From positions 1,486,001-1,550,000 of the forward strand of contig NC_092192.1 in NCBI RefSeq assembly GCF_043641665.1: a stretch of 64,000 nt of DNA, read 5' to 3'. Both the position numbers and the translations under genes were made by a program. Positions 43,523 to 53,708 of this stretch are shown one piece after another. The notes beneath the pieces are model-generated. The model worked only from the letters and a program-made list of their open reading frames with translations. It made no database searches and was not told the DNA's origin. Origin of the DNA: Enoplosus armatus. Taxonomy: Eukaryota > Chordata > Actinopteri > Centrarchiformes > Enoplosidae. Each line of letters begins with the position of its first letter. Positions within the stretch are counted from its first letter, which is position 1.

Positions 43523-44383
43523 TCAATTTGCAGAATGAGTTGAGTACATCTTGTTCATTCTACAGCTGATCACAACAGAAACAGGAACATGAAGAAGAAG
43601 AGCCTGCTTCTGGGTGTCGGTGGGGGCCACTGTACGAGACAGTACCCCCATGCCCAGCACGAGAAAGAGGAGGCACACTGGGGGCCGTAGAGGTGCAGCA
43701 GATCTTCTCTCCTGTCTGTGCTGATTTCCAGATTTCCTTGGTGTTGATTTGAATCGCGGTGACTCAAGATGCGGCTTAGCGGCTTCCGCTAACATCACAA
43801 CAGATGGTGACACAAACCTTCGGTGACCCGACCGGCCTTATCAGCTTCAGCCCCCCAGGCAGAAGTGAACTGTTATCAGACAGGCTGGTGTTACAGAATG
43901 TGCTTGGTAGTGATGGAGGCAGATGACGTGGCAGTGACCGGGGGGGTGAATCCCGAAGGAGGTGAGGAGGAATTAGAAGACTTCTCGAGCTGGTTGTTAA
44001 CTGGTTGAACTGGTTTCTGTATACCCTTCGTGGTGCAGAGGCTGCTGTGTGTCAGGGTGCATCATCTTAGACCTGGCAGATGGGTGTCGCAGGCTGAACA
44101 CAAACTGATCCATCAGTACTTTCACTTCAGAAAGTACTGATGGATCTTGAGAGGAGCTGATGCTTGAGAGGAGGCCACCTGCCCTGAAAAGATGCCTTTG
44201 TCCACAGAACAGATTGAAGTTATCAGTATAGTTGATCCTTTTCAGACCACCAGTCAGTGAGCCATGCATCAGTGATAAGAGTCTGCTGAACCTGTTGATC
44301 CCTCTGTTGACCTTTGCCAGTGGTCCACTAATAACAAACTGGGCTTCCAGGTGGCCAGACAGTGAAATCCTGGTTAGCAAACA
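43523..44383 (-). pseudogene. Coding-like block, unidentified, with frameshifts
   Basis: From about 44383 down to 43997 the minus strand holds 127 codons with strongly coding-like usage (CTG, GGC, ATC, AAC, CAC). Segments include LEAQFVISGPLAKVNRGINR, LMHGSLTGGLKRINYTDNFN and LMDQFVFSLRHPSARSKMM. It starts just after an in-frame TGA, so it is either an exon or a truncated remnant. Beyond its TAA, a serine/threonine/proline-rich coding-like segment follows in another frame, then a frame at 43523-43813 with a hydrophobic stretch. Shifts between frames indicate decay. I recognise no family. Confidence 0.3.
44107..44146. repeat. Perfect 17-bp hairpin, 6-nt loop
   Basis: GATCCATCAGTACTTTC (44107-44123) is followed by ACTTCA and then the exact reverse complement (44130-44146). 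The flanking bases do not pair. It sits inside the coding-like block. On the minus strand it codes DPSVLSEVKVLMDQ, so the two arms encode related but different residues. Too short for a typical miRNA precursor. Confidence 0.9.
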
Positions 44384-44393
44384 TCACTGGTTA

Positions 44394-44800
44394 CTACTCG
44401 TAATATACTATGATTAAGTTTGGGGTGTACATAGCACATAGAACATGGAATACAGTATGTTTTATTCCTCTTAATGCTGATGAGATGAGGTTTTTCCCCT
44501 TCGCTCCACATGAGGCCTTTTCTGTCTGCTGACACTCTTCATAATTCTTCATAATAACTTTCATTTCCAAACTTATCTCCACTTCTGTCTCATGGAGATT
44601 TATTAGTGGTTTCAATCTGTTTTCCAAACGTAATATCTGGGGTGACAGTGGTTTCTGTGATGACGCTCACCTTTGGCTGTCAGTCTGATGTCCGGGGACG
44701 AAGTTGGCTGAGCTGAAGTCGCACATATTGCCCTCTGTGATAGACTGTACTCCCCAATTTGCATAATGTGGGAGTGCATTAAACAAACTGTGACCACTGG
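44394..44800 (-). other. Further coding-like minus-strand sequence, unidentified
   Basis: Minus-strand 44627-44394 reads a lysine/glutamate-rich, helix-forming segment (ENRLKPLINLHETEVEISLE). Upstream, 44797-44640 contains TSAQPTSSPDIRLTAK ending at AAAG|GTGAGC, a good splice donor; an acceptor-like CACCCCAG follows only about 34 nt later, too close for a vertebrate intron. It probably belongs to the same decayed unit as the block at 43523-44383. Family unknown. Confidence 0.2.
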
Positions 44801-45366
44801 GGGGCAGGAAGACTAAAAAACAAGCTCTGGACATACTTCCAGCGTAGCAAGTTGTTATGGGTAAACATATTTAACTGCTAGATGTCCCACTTGTTTGCCA
44901 GCCAGTCGCTAACTGTGTATGTCTGCCATTTGGTGCTGGACAGGTAGCGTTCACTTGCTTTGTCTGGTTTTACATGCTGGGCTGTTGAGAATAAGTTGAG
45001 CAGTGAAACTACATGCGATCTAAGTGCTGGTGGAGAATCAAAACAATGGGCTAAAATAGGTTGAGGCTGCACAGAGTTGCACAATGTGTTAATTTTCAAT
45101 AATGCAGGCAGTACAATAACTCTACATGATGGTGCTTAATACCGTTTTAGACAGCTTCCTTTTTGTTTCTCTGTCAAATATTGACAGTAAATGCTTTTCA
45201 TGCCCGGCTTTTTTCTTTGAGTTATGGTTTGCAATATGTTGCAAAATGTCATCATGTACCATAATCACTTACAAAAGCCTCATATACAAACAACAAACAG
45301 TGTCAATCTCAATATCAGACCCATTTAAAAAGACTGAAGGGTGAACGCTCTGATTCTTCAAAGCTA
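44801..45366. other. Non-coding interval, probably repeat-derived
   Basis: TGGTCACAGTTTG-type sequence beside CCCCCCAGTGG (near 44780-44800 on the opposite strand) and CTGGACAGGTAGCGTTCACT near 44936 resemble pieces of fish non-autonomous repeats, but the match is loose. No gene. Confidence 0.3.
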
Positions 45367-45411
45367 GTCTCTCTTTCTTTCTGTCTCTGTCTGTCTGTCT
45401 GTCTCTCCTCC
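45367..45411 (-). repeat. Pyrimidine tract with (CTGT)n
   Basis: CTCTTTCTTTCTG followed by CTGT tetranucleotides and a TCTC end. A simple repeat. Confidence 0.9.
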
Positions 45412-46990
45412 AGAGTCTTGTTATCTCAGTCTTTGGTCAGTGGAGGATGTCAAAGGCCCAGTGTGAGACAGAATGGATCGCCCATTAACCCTGACTTCAA
45501 AACAAACTAACAAGCAACACAATCAACACTCAGTGAAATCTGAAAGCCTGCCATGTTCACTGTGTGAAAAAAAACAAAAACCCAACAGCAGCAGTCAAGT
45601 GCTTCATCTTTTAATGAGCCTGAAGGGCTTGAAAGCAGCACGTAAGCTCATGAATAAGAAGCTATTGATTTTAATACTCATGCTGACAACGTAAGAAACA
45701 ATTAAGGTGTTAACTAATAGTCGATGTGATTATAATGATCCGGAGAAAAAGCAGCCTTGGGGAGCTGTATCCAGCCAGAATGCTGTAAGTGTTCCTCGCT
45801 CTTCATTAACTTAGGCTGTTTGAAAAACAAATGTAAATTCTCCTAACTCTTGTGCAAACTGAGGTCACGTACACTTTGAATCTTCACAGACATTAGAAAC
45901 ATCCACGCCTTAATTAAAGGCTGCAGCATTTGATCATCACTGTACTGAGACGTCTTTCTTGTTATGTGGAAGCCTTGAAGCACTGAATAATAAGGATTCA
46001 GATAAAGGCTAAGGGAAGACTAAAGTGTGTGTTTTTGAGTGTGTTCACGTGTCTCATTTAAAAATAGCAGTAATAACAGTAGCTTGTGATTGTGCAAGCG
46101 TATCTGTGTGTGTGTGTGTGTGTGACTTTTTGACAAACGTGAATGTAAGTGATGGTGTAAATGTGTGTAAAGTTAGAAAAGGCGACAACAGGAAGCAGAC
46201 AGGGTGAAATTGGCGTCAGGCACAAAGCTGGTCGGCCTCTTGAAGGGCCATTAAAGTGACATGGAAGAAATTGCAGAGACTCGCTGGAATGAATCGTTGC
46301 TTTCAGGCTTTAAACACTGCAGGTTTGCTATTTTTTCCTTTTCTGTCTTGGGTTTAAAGTTGATATTGTTATTTATGTGTAGAGCAACTTTCGTGACCAC
46401 CAGGGGCTTGAAAATGATCAGAACACATTGAACAACTCGTACAAACGAATCTGTTGAGGTTAGTTTTAATTTAGTTTAGTCATGTACAAAGTTGGCCTTT
46501 CTTGTCAGATGAAAAAGAATATTTATTTATTTGAATTATAATTTCTTAATCTACGTGAATGTAGAGTTAAAAAATGTCTGTCAACTGAATGTAAAATGAA
46601 TATTCTATCATAGAGTAATAAGAGAGGCGGCTGCTCTGGCCACCTGCGGCAGGCCTGTGGTCCTTTTAGTCACCATCCTCGAAGTCTCTGGAGCTCCACT
46701 CTCACTGTTTACATCTCGCGGATGTCGCAGAACTTGAGTGTCTGAAAAAAAGCTATTTTGAGCTGCAGGAATCCAGGAGTTTCAAGGTTTCCTCGCTGTA
46801 ACGACGGCTTTCGTGTCTTTTCCCATCAGACTTAGTTGTAGTGACGTGATCCCAGATAAGAGTACAATGTTTTCATAACAGATGGAAAGAATAGTCAAAC
46901 CTATGACAATAAAACCCCCAAAAATAATAATCTGAATGATTCATTGTTTATAATGAATATAGATTAACATGAAAGGAGTCGGCAGCAGCA
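45412..46990. other. Non-coding interval
   Basis: Contains (TG)10 at 46105-46124. No gene recognised. AT-rich with scattered TTAAT words around 45690-45920. Confidence 0.4.
46105..46124. repeat. (TG)10 microsatellite
   Basis: Perfect TG repeat. Confidence 0.95.
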
Positions 46991-47062
46991 ACAGTCGCTG
47001 TAGAATATGTGGCAGCTAAAGAGCCAGATATTTTTCTCAGGAGTTAGTGGAAACCAAACCAA
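46991..47062 (+). mobile_element. Second fragment of the 28.6-kb repeat family
   Basis: GTGGCAGCTAAAGAGCCAGA, TATTTTTCTCAGGAGTTAGT and GGAAACCAAACC repeat the phrases seen on the minus strand at 28905-28990. Only this core is recognisable. The two copies lie about 18 kb apart in opposite orientation. Confidence 0.6.
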
Positions 47063-47145
47063 TGAACTACTTAAAATGTATTCATTCAATAACTGGAAAT
47101 GCTGTCATTTGATAACTCAAGCATGGATACTTATAATATTAAAAG

Positions 47146-47168
47146 ACACACACACACACACACACACA
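47146..47168. repeat. (AC)n microsatellite
   Basis: Perfect AC repeat of 11-12 units. Confidence 0.95.
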
Positions 47169-47169
47169 A

Positions 47170-48784
47170 CGCTCCACTAACTACACAGCATCGCAGTGAT
47201 TCTCCTCTTAAATCAGCTCATTTGAATGCAAAGCCAGAGTTTTCTTTCCAATTACACACTTGCACTGGAGCAAAGTAAATCTGGGAAGGGTTTTAGAAAT
47301 TACAGTTATTAGATTATGACGAGCAAAGTTCAGTTGAAAGACTTAAGCCTCTGCAGCTCACACGAGAAAGGAAGTGCTCCACACAGCAGTCGCCGTGCAC
47401 TTCACCAGAACCCTGTATAATCCCTGTTTTAGAGAATTACTTGTGATTTTTTAATTCATTATTTTTGGTATGTCTACCAAACTGGCTGCCACATACTTTA
47501 ACCACAGTAACAAGGCAGGAGCCACCAGGAAAGAAACATGTTTCATAATGTCATTTATAGAATGATAGAAGTTTGTTTATGTACATTTATGTAGTAATAT
47601 TGTGAGTATAAATACAATCCCATCCCATCCTATAACGTTTTTCTGTTAAATACGGCCGTATTTAAATGTGCTTCTACATGTCTTTTCTGTAGGACGGATA
47701 TGTCACAAGAAGGAAACTCTTTTCCACCCACCGCTCATCACGGAGTGATTGTCTACCATGTGTTTCATTTAGCAGGTTTTCCTGGAGGATCTGTGATTTT
47801 AATGAAGACTACAACGGCAATTGCTTTTTCCTTTGACTGACTTTGTCTGAGGTTTTGCATAAGTGACATACTTCATACCTCCATCAAGGCTCCACAAACA
47901 TTTAAATGAACTATTTTAGATATAGAATCTTTTTTATTTTCATTTTAAATCTGCATCTGGATGCAAAATGCATGCAGATGTAGTTTCAAGCATAAAGTAC
48001 AAAAAATGTAAAGTTTGAGATATTGAGATATCCTGCAAACAGGCACAATATACAAACCACCTACAGGGGCAAAATAAACGATTTTATGTTATAAAAAATA
48101 TTTTTATAATTTTTATACAAAGCTAATGATGTTACTGTTGTAACAGAATAAAAATGAATAAGAAAAAATAAAACGTGCCAAGCAGTTTGATTGCAGCCGC
48201 CTGTCTGAGCATCATGTGTGTGTGTAAGGTTTCTGGCCCGATTGTTACTCTGACTTTTATGCCTTTAATTTGGACTGCTCTGTGTTGTGTATTATCCTCA
48301 CCTGGTGGGTGTGTTTGTATCAGGGGCCACAAGCTCCAAAATACCTTTTCCTCTCTTCTGTGACCGTACACCCGAATGCTTTGACACCAAACTGTGTGGC
48401 CCTCAGCTGTATTTCTGCAAGCTACGCCTGCTGTTTTACAAGCTTTTCAGTGGACAAGCAGATTTAAGTTGCAGTTGTTGAACACAACCACTTGTGGGTT
48501 TGTTGTGTGTTTCTTAGGATTATTGAGTGAACTGAAGCAGCCCTGTTGCCTCCATTGAGATCTTTTATAGTGTGTGCAGAAGTCTGGTGAGTCTTTTGGC
48601 TGATTTTTAATCAGAATTTTAATGGTCGTACTCCTCCAGTCCGAACATTGCTTCCTTCCTGAAGAACTGAGTTAAAGATGAGGGGTTCCCAAGCTGCCGG
48701 TTGCTGTAGCTACAGAACTGTGACTCTGATAATCCGAACAAGCTGAGGCAGTCAAAAGCTGTGGTCCTACAGGGCACCAGCCAG
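47170..48784. other. Non-coding interval
   Basis: No gene recognised. Overlapping frames at 48132-48481 on both strands have no domain. AT-rich between 47880 and 48180. Confidence 0.4.
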
Positions 48785-48930
48785 TGGGGCGGTTGTGGCT
48801 CATCCATTAATCACAGGGTTGGTGTTGCACCCCTGGCTCCACCGATCCACATTTCTCAAGTGTCCTTGAGCAAGACACTGAATGCCTAGCACTTTATTAT
48901 AAAAGTGCTATATAAATGTAGTCTTTTTAG
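48785..48930 (+). mobile_element. SINE-like teleost repeat, internally deleted
   Basis: The order is diagnostic: GGCGGTTGTGGCTCATCCAT, CACAGGGTTGGTGTTGCACC (where tRNA-like copies have a B-box-type GGTTGGTGGTTCGATTCC), then AGTGTCCTTGAGCAAGACAC and TGAATG, and finally AAAAGTGCTATATAAATG. The intact family has a longer middle part (GTGTGAATGTGTG...) that is missing here. The tRNA-like head suggests a SINE, but a hAT-like origin has also been proposed for similar repeats; class uncertain. Confidence 0.7.
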
Positions 48931-50110
48931 TCCATAACATTGCCTCTGGGAAACAGCACGCTGCTTAGTGACCAGAAACCAGCAGGACCTGAACAATCCT
49001 GTGGAAAATGAAGGTGTGGAGGCTGGAGTAATGGATTCAGCTCCAGTTACATTCCTACTTCATTATTTGGGAAGTAGCCATAACTTAGAGTAACAGTATA
49101 CACTCAGAGTTGCTGTGGTCTTCCTCACCCAGCCTTTATTTCCACGTTTAGATATTATTTACAGAAGTTATGAATTTAGACCCATCATACAGAGGCATAT
49201 CGTTGTGTTACCGTGGATTTGACCTAGAGGTAAAAGTTTTGTTTTTCCTCATGAGCAAAACCTAAAAACCTAAACAAAAGCAGTTTTGTGCTGGTTCATC
49301 CAACCTGCCACCTATCTACTTTTCCATCACCCCAGCTGCCAGTCCATACTTCATCCTGCCATCCATGCAAGTAAGCAGCCACCACTCTCCTAGCCCACCT
49401 AGCCATCCATTCCTCAGTGTAATCTCTGTCCACCCAACCACACGTCCATCCATCATTCAGCCCTTTATCTGTTCATGTTACTATACTGGAGCCCTGCATG
49501 GGGAGAGGGTTTTTTTTTCAGTTTGACAGTACAGAAGACAAAGTGCTCTTGAGGCTGACAGCAAGCCGGTCAGATAGGAGCAGGTAAGTGGCACCTTCTG
49601 TTCATCACTGCCAGCCGAGAGTGAGCCGCCCCACGCTGTGCCTGTGATCCCCCGGCAGGATCGCTCCACGGTGGCAATCAGAGACAGAGGGATTTCAGTC
49701 AGAAGGCTCCCCGCTGCTCGCTCTCTTTTCTGGCTCTCATCAGGGTTCAACCGCCACCCTGGCTCCAACACAGTCTCATTAAATTCTGTGAAAATGAACA
49801 CATGCTCTAACTTGTGGATTTGTCACTCCCTGTACTTCAGCTGTCATGCTTCAAAAAGTAAGAGGTCCTGTCACTTAGGATTTTTATATGTTCACCAAAA
49901 GATATAGATGAACAGATTTATATGTAGATTATGAGTGAAAAGTCGTACTTTTTCTGCTTGCTTTGATGTCCTTAAATCTTGTGACTTGTCCTCACCAGAT
50001 AAGTCACTGCACCTGCCGCTGTTCGCCAAGAAATAGTTACAGTAAAACCACAACTTGTTGTTTCTTGTGCACTGAGCAAACAAACAAGATACAGGGTGTT
50101 AATCTGTAGG
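48931..50110. other. Non-coding interval
   Basis: 49300-49460 is rich in CCATCC/CCACC words, a diffuse simple sequence. A T9 run lies near 49509-49517. No gene recognised. Confidence 0.4.
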
Positions 50111-50225
50111 TGTTTGGACTTTGGAGACAGCCAGGCCAGCTGCTTCACCCTGCTTCCAGTCTTTACGCTAAGCTAAGCTAATCACCTCTTTGCTCCAGCT
50201 CAGACATAAGAGAAGTATAGATTTT
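50111..50225 (+). mobile_element. Fragment of a teleost dispersed repeat
   Basis: TTTGGACTTTGGAGACAGCC, AGGCCAGCTGCTTCACCCTG, CTTCCAGTCTTTACGCTAAG and CTAAGCTAA, with CAGACATAAGAGAAGTAT further on, follow the order of the very common fish repeat containing CCAGTCTTTATGCTAAGCTA. Non-coding, decayed. Class not determined. Confidence 0.7.
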
Positions 50226-50279
50226 AAGTTCTACTAAGATTATGAAATGTGATTAATTGAAAAACAGCCGTAATAATCA

Positions 50280-50640
50280 GGCGTACGGGTGAAGTATGCT
50301 GTTGAAAAGTCAGAGTCAGGCTCAGTCCTCCTCAGCAGAGATACCAGGGAGGGTGTGCACACCTTGCTGGCATTAGGATGCATCCCATCTCTTTTCTTCT
50401 CCTTCACATCTCAGCCATGCAGCTCACTTTCTTCCCAAATTCCTGCAGTCACACCTTAATCAATCTCTGTCTCATAAAGCTGATCACAGCCGGCCCATTC
50501 AGCCTTTCTCTCATTTTGGAACTTATTTCCCCGGCGCTGCCTCCTTAATGCCTTCCTCAGCCTCCAAACAGCCTTAATGGCTTCAGCAGATGGTGCGTCT
50601 GTCTGAGGATGGTTAATCTCTGGTTTACTGACCTGTCGTC
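50280..50640. promoter_or_regulatory. Candidate conserved non-coding block
   Basis: High-complexity sequence with repeated CCTTAATG/CCTTAATC words (50453, 50543, 50571) and GATGGTTAATCTC near 50608. No open frame with coding character. Weak candidate. Confidence 0.2.
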
Positions 50641-50689
50641 ATTCTATGGTTTAATTTAAGTATGAAAATTTAACAAAAGATAACTTCAA

Positions 50690-51190
50690 GAAATGCAACA
50701 TCATCAAGTAATTCAACAAAAAGGTACACTGATATTTAGAACATGTAAAAGTCCTTTTACCCAGTTATTTGGTAGCTTGTCAAACCACTTTCAGAAATGT
50801 TCTCTTCCTTTGGTCAGCAGGAATATTGACCCGCCGCTCCTTGCAACACAAGTCCTTGATGTTCAGGCCTTGAAGTTTGCATAGATCTTTTAGGCTCTTT
50901 AGATCCAGCCAGAGCATCTCAAAGGCTTTGAGGTCTGAACTCTGCTCGGGCAAATTCAAACCTGTAATTCATTTTCTTTCTCAGCCATTCAGTTGCTTTT
51001 GGTTTGGTATCATTGTCCTGTTCCATGATAAAAGTTTGGTCAAGCATTAACTTTTGGTTCAAAAACAGTAATGAAATTATAGGACGGACAGACTTGACAG
51101 ACCAAAAGGGCCCGTCCCAGTGGGTAAGTCCAGGACTGAACTTCTTTCCCAGTACGCCTGTGGCCTTTGCTGTTTTTTCCCCCTTCAGGT
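50690..51190 (-). pseudogene. Tc1/mariner transposase relic, second lineage
   Basis: Minus strand: KLMLDQTFIMEQDNDTKPKA then TEWLRKK (family KLKLGRxWxFQQDNDPKHTAKxTxEWLRKK), with the second catalytic Asp in QDND. After a frameshift comes FEMLWLDLK, the family's NPIEMLWxDLK with catalytic Glu preserved, then LNIKDLCCKERRVNIPADQRKRTF (in two pieces, matching LxxFCKEEWAKIPPQRCxRL). Sequence in between is missing and the N-terminal half is unrecognisable. It differs from the copy at 30136 in its motif spelling, so it belongs to another Tc1 subfamily. Inactive. Confidence 0.8.
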
Positions 51191-51639
51191 CATGATGTTT
51201 TGTGTAAACGTGACTCAGGAATCTCCGCTACCAAAGTGCTTAACTTGAAGCAACTATGAAGCTGAAGAGAAAAAAAGTAAACTGGCATCTGATTTATAAT
51301 TCCCTCTGATCAGAATTACATTTTAACTTTCTGACAGGAAAAAGTGCACAACACAAACTTTTACCATATTAATGCCACGACTTGGGTTGAGCAAACAGCA
51401 TGAAAGAGATACAAAGTGATAAAAATTGCATTGGAGGCAAACCTCAAATTAAGTGTTTTTGAGCTTTTGAAGATCTACAGCAGAGGTAGCGGTGATGACT
51501 GAATGTGCCCAAAACTATATCTGATAAAAGAGAAAAAAGCAAAATGCATAGGCCTTCTGCAAATGGATTACTAGCTGTAACTAATTAAACTCCAGTACTC
51601 TCTGCTTGGTGCAGAGCGAGATATGTCAGTAACTACCAG
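51191..51639. other. Non-coding interval
   Basis: No gene or repeat recognised. Confidence 0.4.
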
Positions 51640-52060
51640 GGTGCACGGCCATGACGAAAGAGGGAGACGCACAAAACAAGACAAGTAACAGTTATTTATT
51701 TATAAAAAGGAGGTCAAACGTAAGAGGAGGACCCAACCTAACCAACCTAACCGTGGCGTGTGTCCTCAGTAAGGTCAGCAGTGGAGGAGTGAGGGGGTGC
51801 AGTGTTGTATGGTGCAGCAGCAGAAGCCAGATGTCAACCAAGAAACCAAGTGGGTGTCTCAGGGAGGAGGGCATCGAGCAACTGAGCTCCAAAAGGGTTT
51901 TTAAGGAGCACTGGCACGCCGGGCCCAGGTGTCGGCAGTGGAGCTGATGATCCTCTGCCACGCCCGCCTCCAGTACCTGCAAAGAAAGCCGCCACACAGA
52001 CCGAGTTCCAGGCAGACAGGGCAGAGAGGGTCGTCACACTGGTTCAACACCTCGGATACG
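51640..52060. mobile_element. Possible dispersed-repeat fragment
   Basis: GC-richer than its flanks, with ACAAGACAAGTAACAGTTAT and TTATTTATAAAAAGGAGGTC near the left, and GGCCCAGGTGTCGGCAGTGG, CCACGCCCGCCTCCAGTACC and TGC to the right. This layout (a TTTATT segment followed by a GC-rich part with CACGCCC and CTGCAAAG) recalls fish repeats of several hundred base pairs. Overlapping frames on both strands suggest composition, not a gene. Termini not found. Confidence 0.3.
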
Positions 52061-52770
52061 TCAGAAACGACTGGTCTGATGGCTACAGAAGTGGCTGTGG
52101 ATATTCTTGGTTCCTGGTGATTTTGAAGACTCCCACAGCCGTTCCTTCTGTGCCGCTGTCAGTCTAAACTTTCCAATTGTACACAAGAAATTTCTGGTCA
52201 GTCTAAACAAACATTTATTTGTTACTCATAATGATTTTGTTATGAATAGCAAAACCATCAGTATGCTTGTTCAGTCCAACACCACTGCAGCCTCCAGGAG
52301 ACGCTAGCAGACGCTATGTTTTCAATCGTAGTCTTGTTTACTGACTGGCCCATGGGATTCAGCCCATTTTGGGGTCAGTGTGTGTTCAGATACAGTATAG
52401 AGGAACTACGTCAGCCTGTTGGGTGCTGTCAAATTTCTGAATGGTGTGAAAGTGGATAAAAACTGTAGGAATGAAGCCCCCCCCCTGCAGCCATGAGTTA
52501 AACTCTTACTTCTCATATCTCCTGGCAGAGAGAGATAGAAGGACAGAGCAGAAGGGAATGGAATCATATAGATTAGGCTCCCGAGTCTCCTTGACCTGGT
52601 TCTCCTGTGGTACCTGCTTGTCTTTACAATAGGAAACGGTATAAATATTTCAAGTCAAATAGAAAGCGGTATAAACTGAGCTTTCATCTTTTATTCATCA
52701 AAGCCAAGGGATGTAGATGCACATCCACCAGTCTTGATGCCTGCAGGGCAAAATGCTCCTACAGTATATA

Positions 52771-52772
<2 letters not shown>
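52061..52772. other. Non-coding interval
   Basis: No gene. A C8 run occurs near 52479. Confidence 0.4.

Positions 52773-52816
<44 letters not shown>
52773..52816. repeat. (TG)22 microsatellite
   Basis: The longest perfect dinucleotide repeat of the window, 44 bp. Confidence 0.98.
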
Positions 52817-52817
<1 letters not shown>

Positions 52818-52921
52818 ACCTTTGTATGAAGAAGAATTCTTCATCCACACAAACCCAGGTGATAATCTAAAGCCTTTTGTGCACTCTTCTTTTTCCTGAG
52901 TGCTGGCATCTCTCATTATGT

Positions 52922-52940
52922 AAAAAAAAAAAAAAAAAAA
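52922..52940. repeat. Poly-A tract (A19)
   Basis: Nineteen A followed by CACAC. There is no clear LINE or SINE body immediately before it, so it need not be a retroposon tail. Confidence 0.9.
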
Positions 52941-53667
52941 CACACTTTCTTATGCTGAATTTTTTATATGTAACTTCTTTTCACATTTCAAGCAGAAAAT
53001 ATGTAAAGAATTGTAAAGATGCAGGGATTGTAGAAGTATAACTCTTTCCAGCAAGCTCGTTTTGAGGACAAGGCTGGTGTTATTGTTTTCCTTGTGTGTC
53101 AACAAATCCCATGAAAAGACCCAAACCAACAGAGTGTTAGTCTGTCTCATTTCCCTGCTCAGCCAGCGTGTGGAAATGTTGTAAAAAGCATCACAAATAT
53201 TGACCTCGTGTGCTCCGACTCTCTGAACTTGTCCACACCAGAAGAGGGGACGTGTTGAGACGTGCAGCTGGACATCTGTTGATCGTGATCGCAGTGTGCC
53301 TGCATTTAACAAATATCTGACCAGTTTTATAACACAACATGAAGCGTTAAGGACTGCAACAGCTGGAAGCAAATTAGGGTCGAGAGACAAATCAAATGTT
53401 TCTGCTATAAAACCGCAGGATGTTCAGTGGGTTAAAGCCATAGAAACCAAACCTCTCCACAGCACTTCATCACATCCCCAGACTCCCACCTGCACTTTCC
53501 TGACAATATAAAAGGGCCAGTGGACAACTAATGCTGTCACTAACCCTCCTGCTTCCTCTGCATTCAGCCAATAGCAAATAAACTCCCATGAGCTGCTCCA
53601 CTGCTCTAAACTACAATAATATGCATATAATGAAACCATGAATAAGTTGATTTTTTTTCTGGGCTGA

Positions 53668-53708
53668 AATCAGAATCAGAATCAGAATCAGAAATACTTT
53701 ATTGATCA
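53668..53708 (-). mobile_element. RTE/Rex-type LINE 3' tail with (TGATTC)n
   Basis: Plus-strand AATCAGAATCAGAATCAGAA then ATACTTTATTGATCAATG is the reverse complement of GATCAATAAAGTAT followed by TGATTC repeats, the 3' end typical of fish RTE-type LINEs. Only the tail is recognisable; sequence to the right is too decayed to call. Confidence 0.7.

Noticed and set aside
44107..44146. miRNA precursor
   Set aside because: The stem is only 17 bp and flanks do not pair, too short for a normal Drosha/Dicer substrate.
44640..44673. A 34-nt intron (GTGAGC...CCCCAG)
   Set aside because: Far below the minimum vertebrate intron length; more likely chance sites in decayed sequence.
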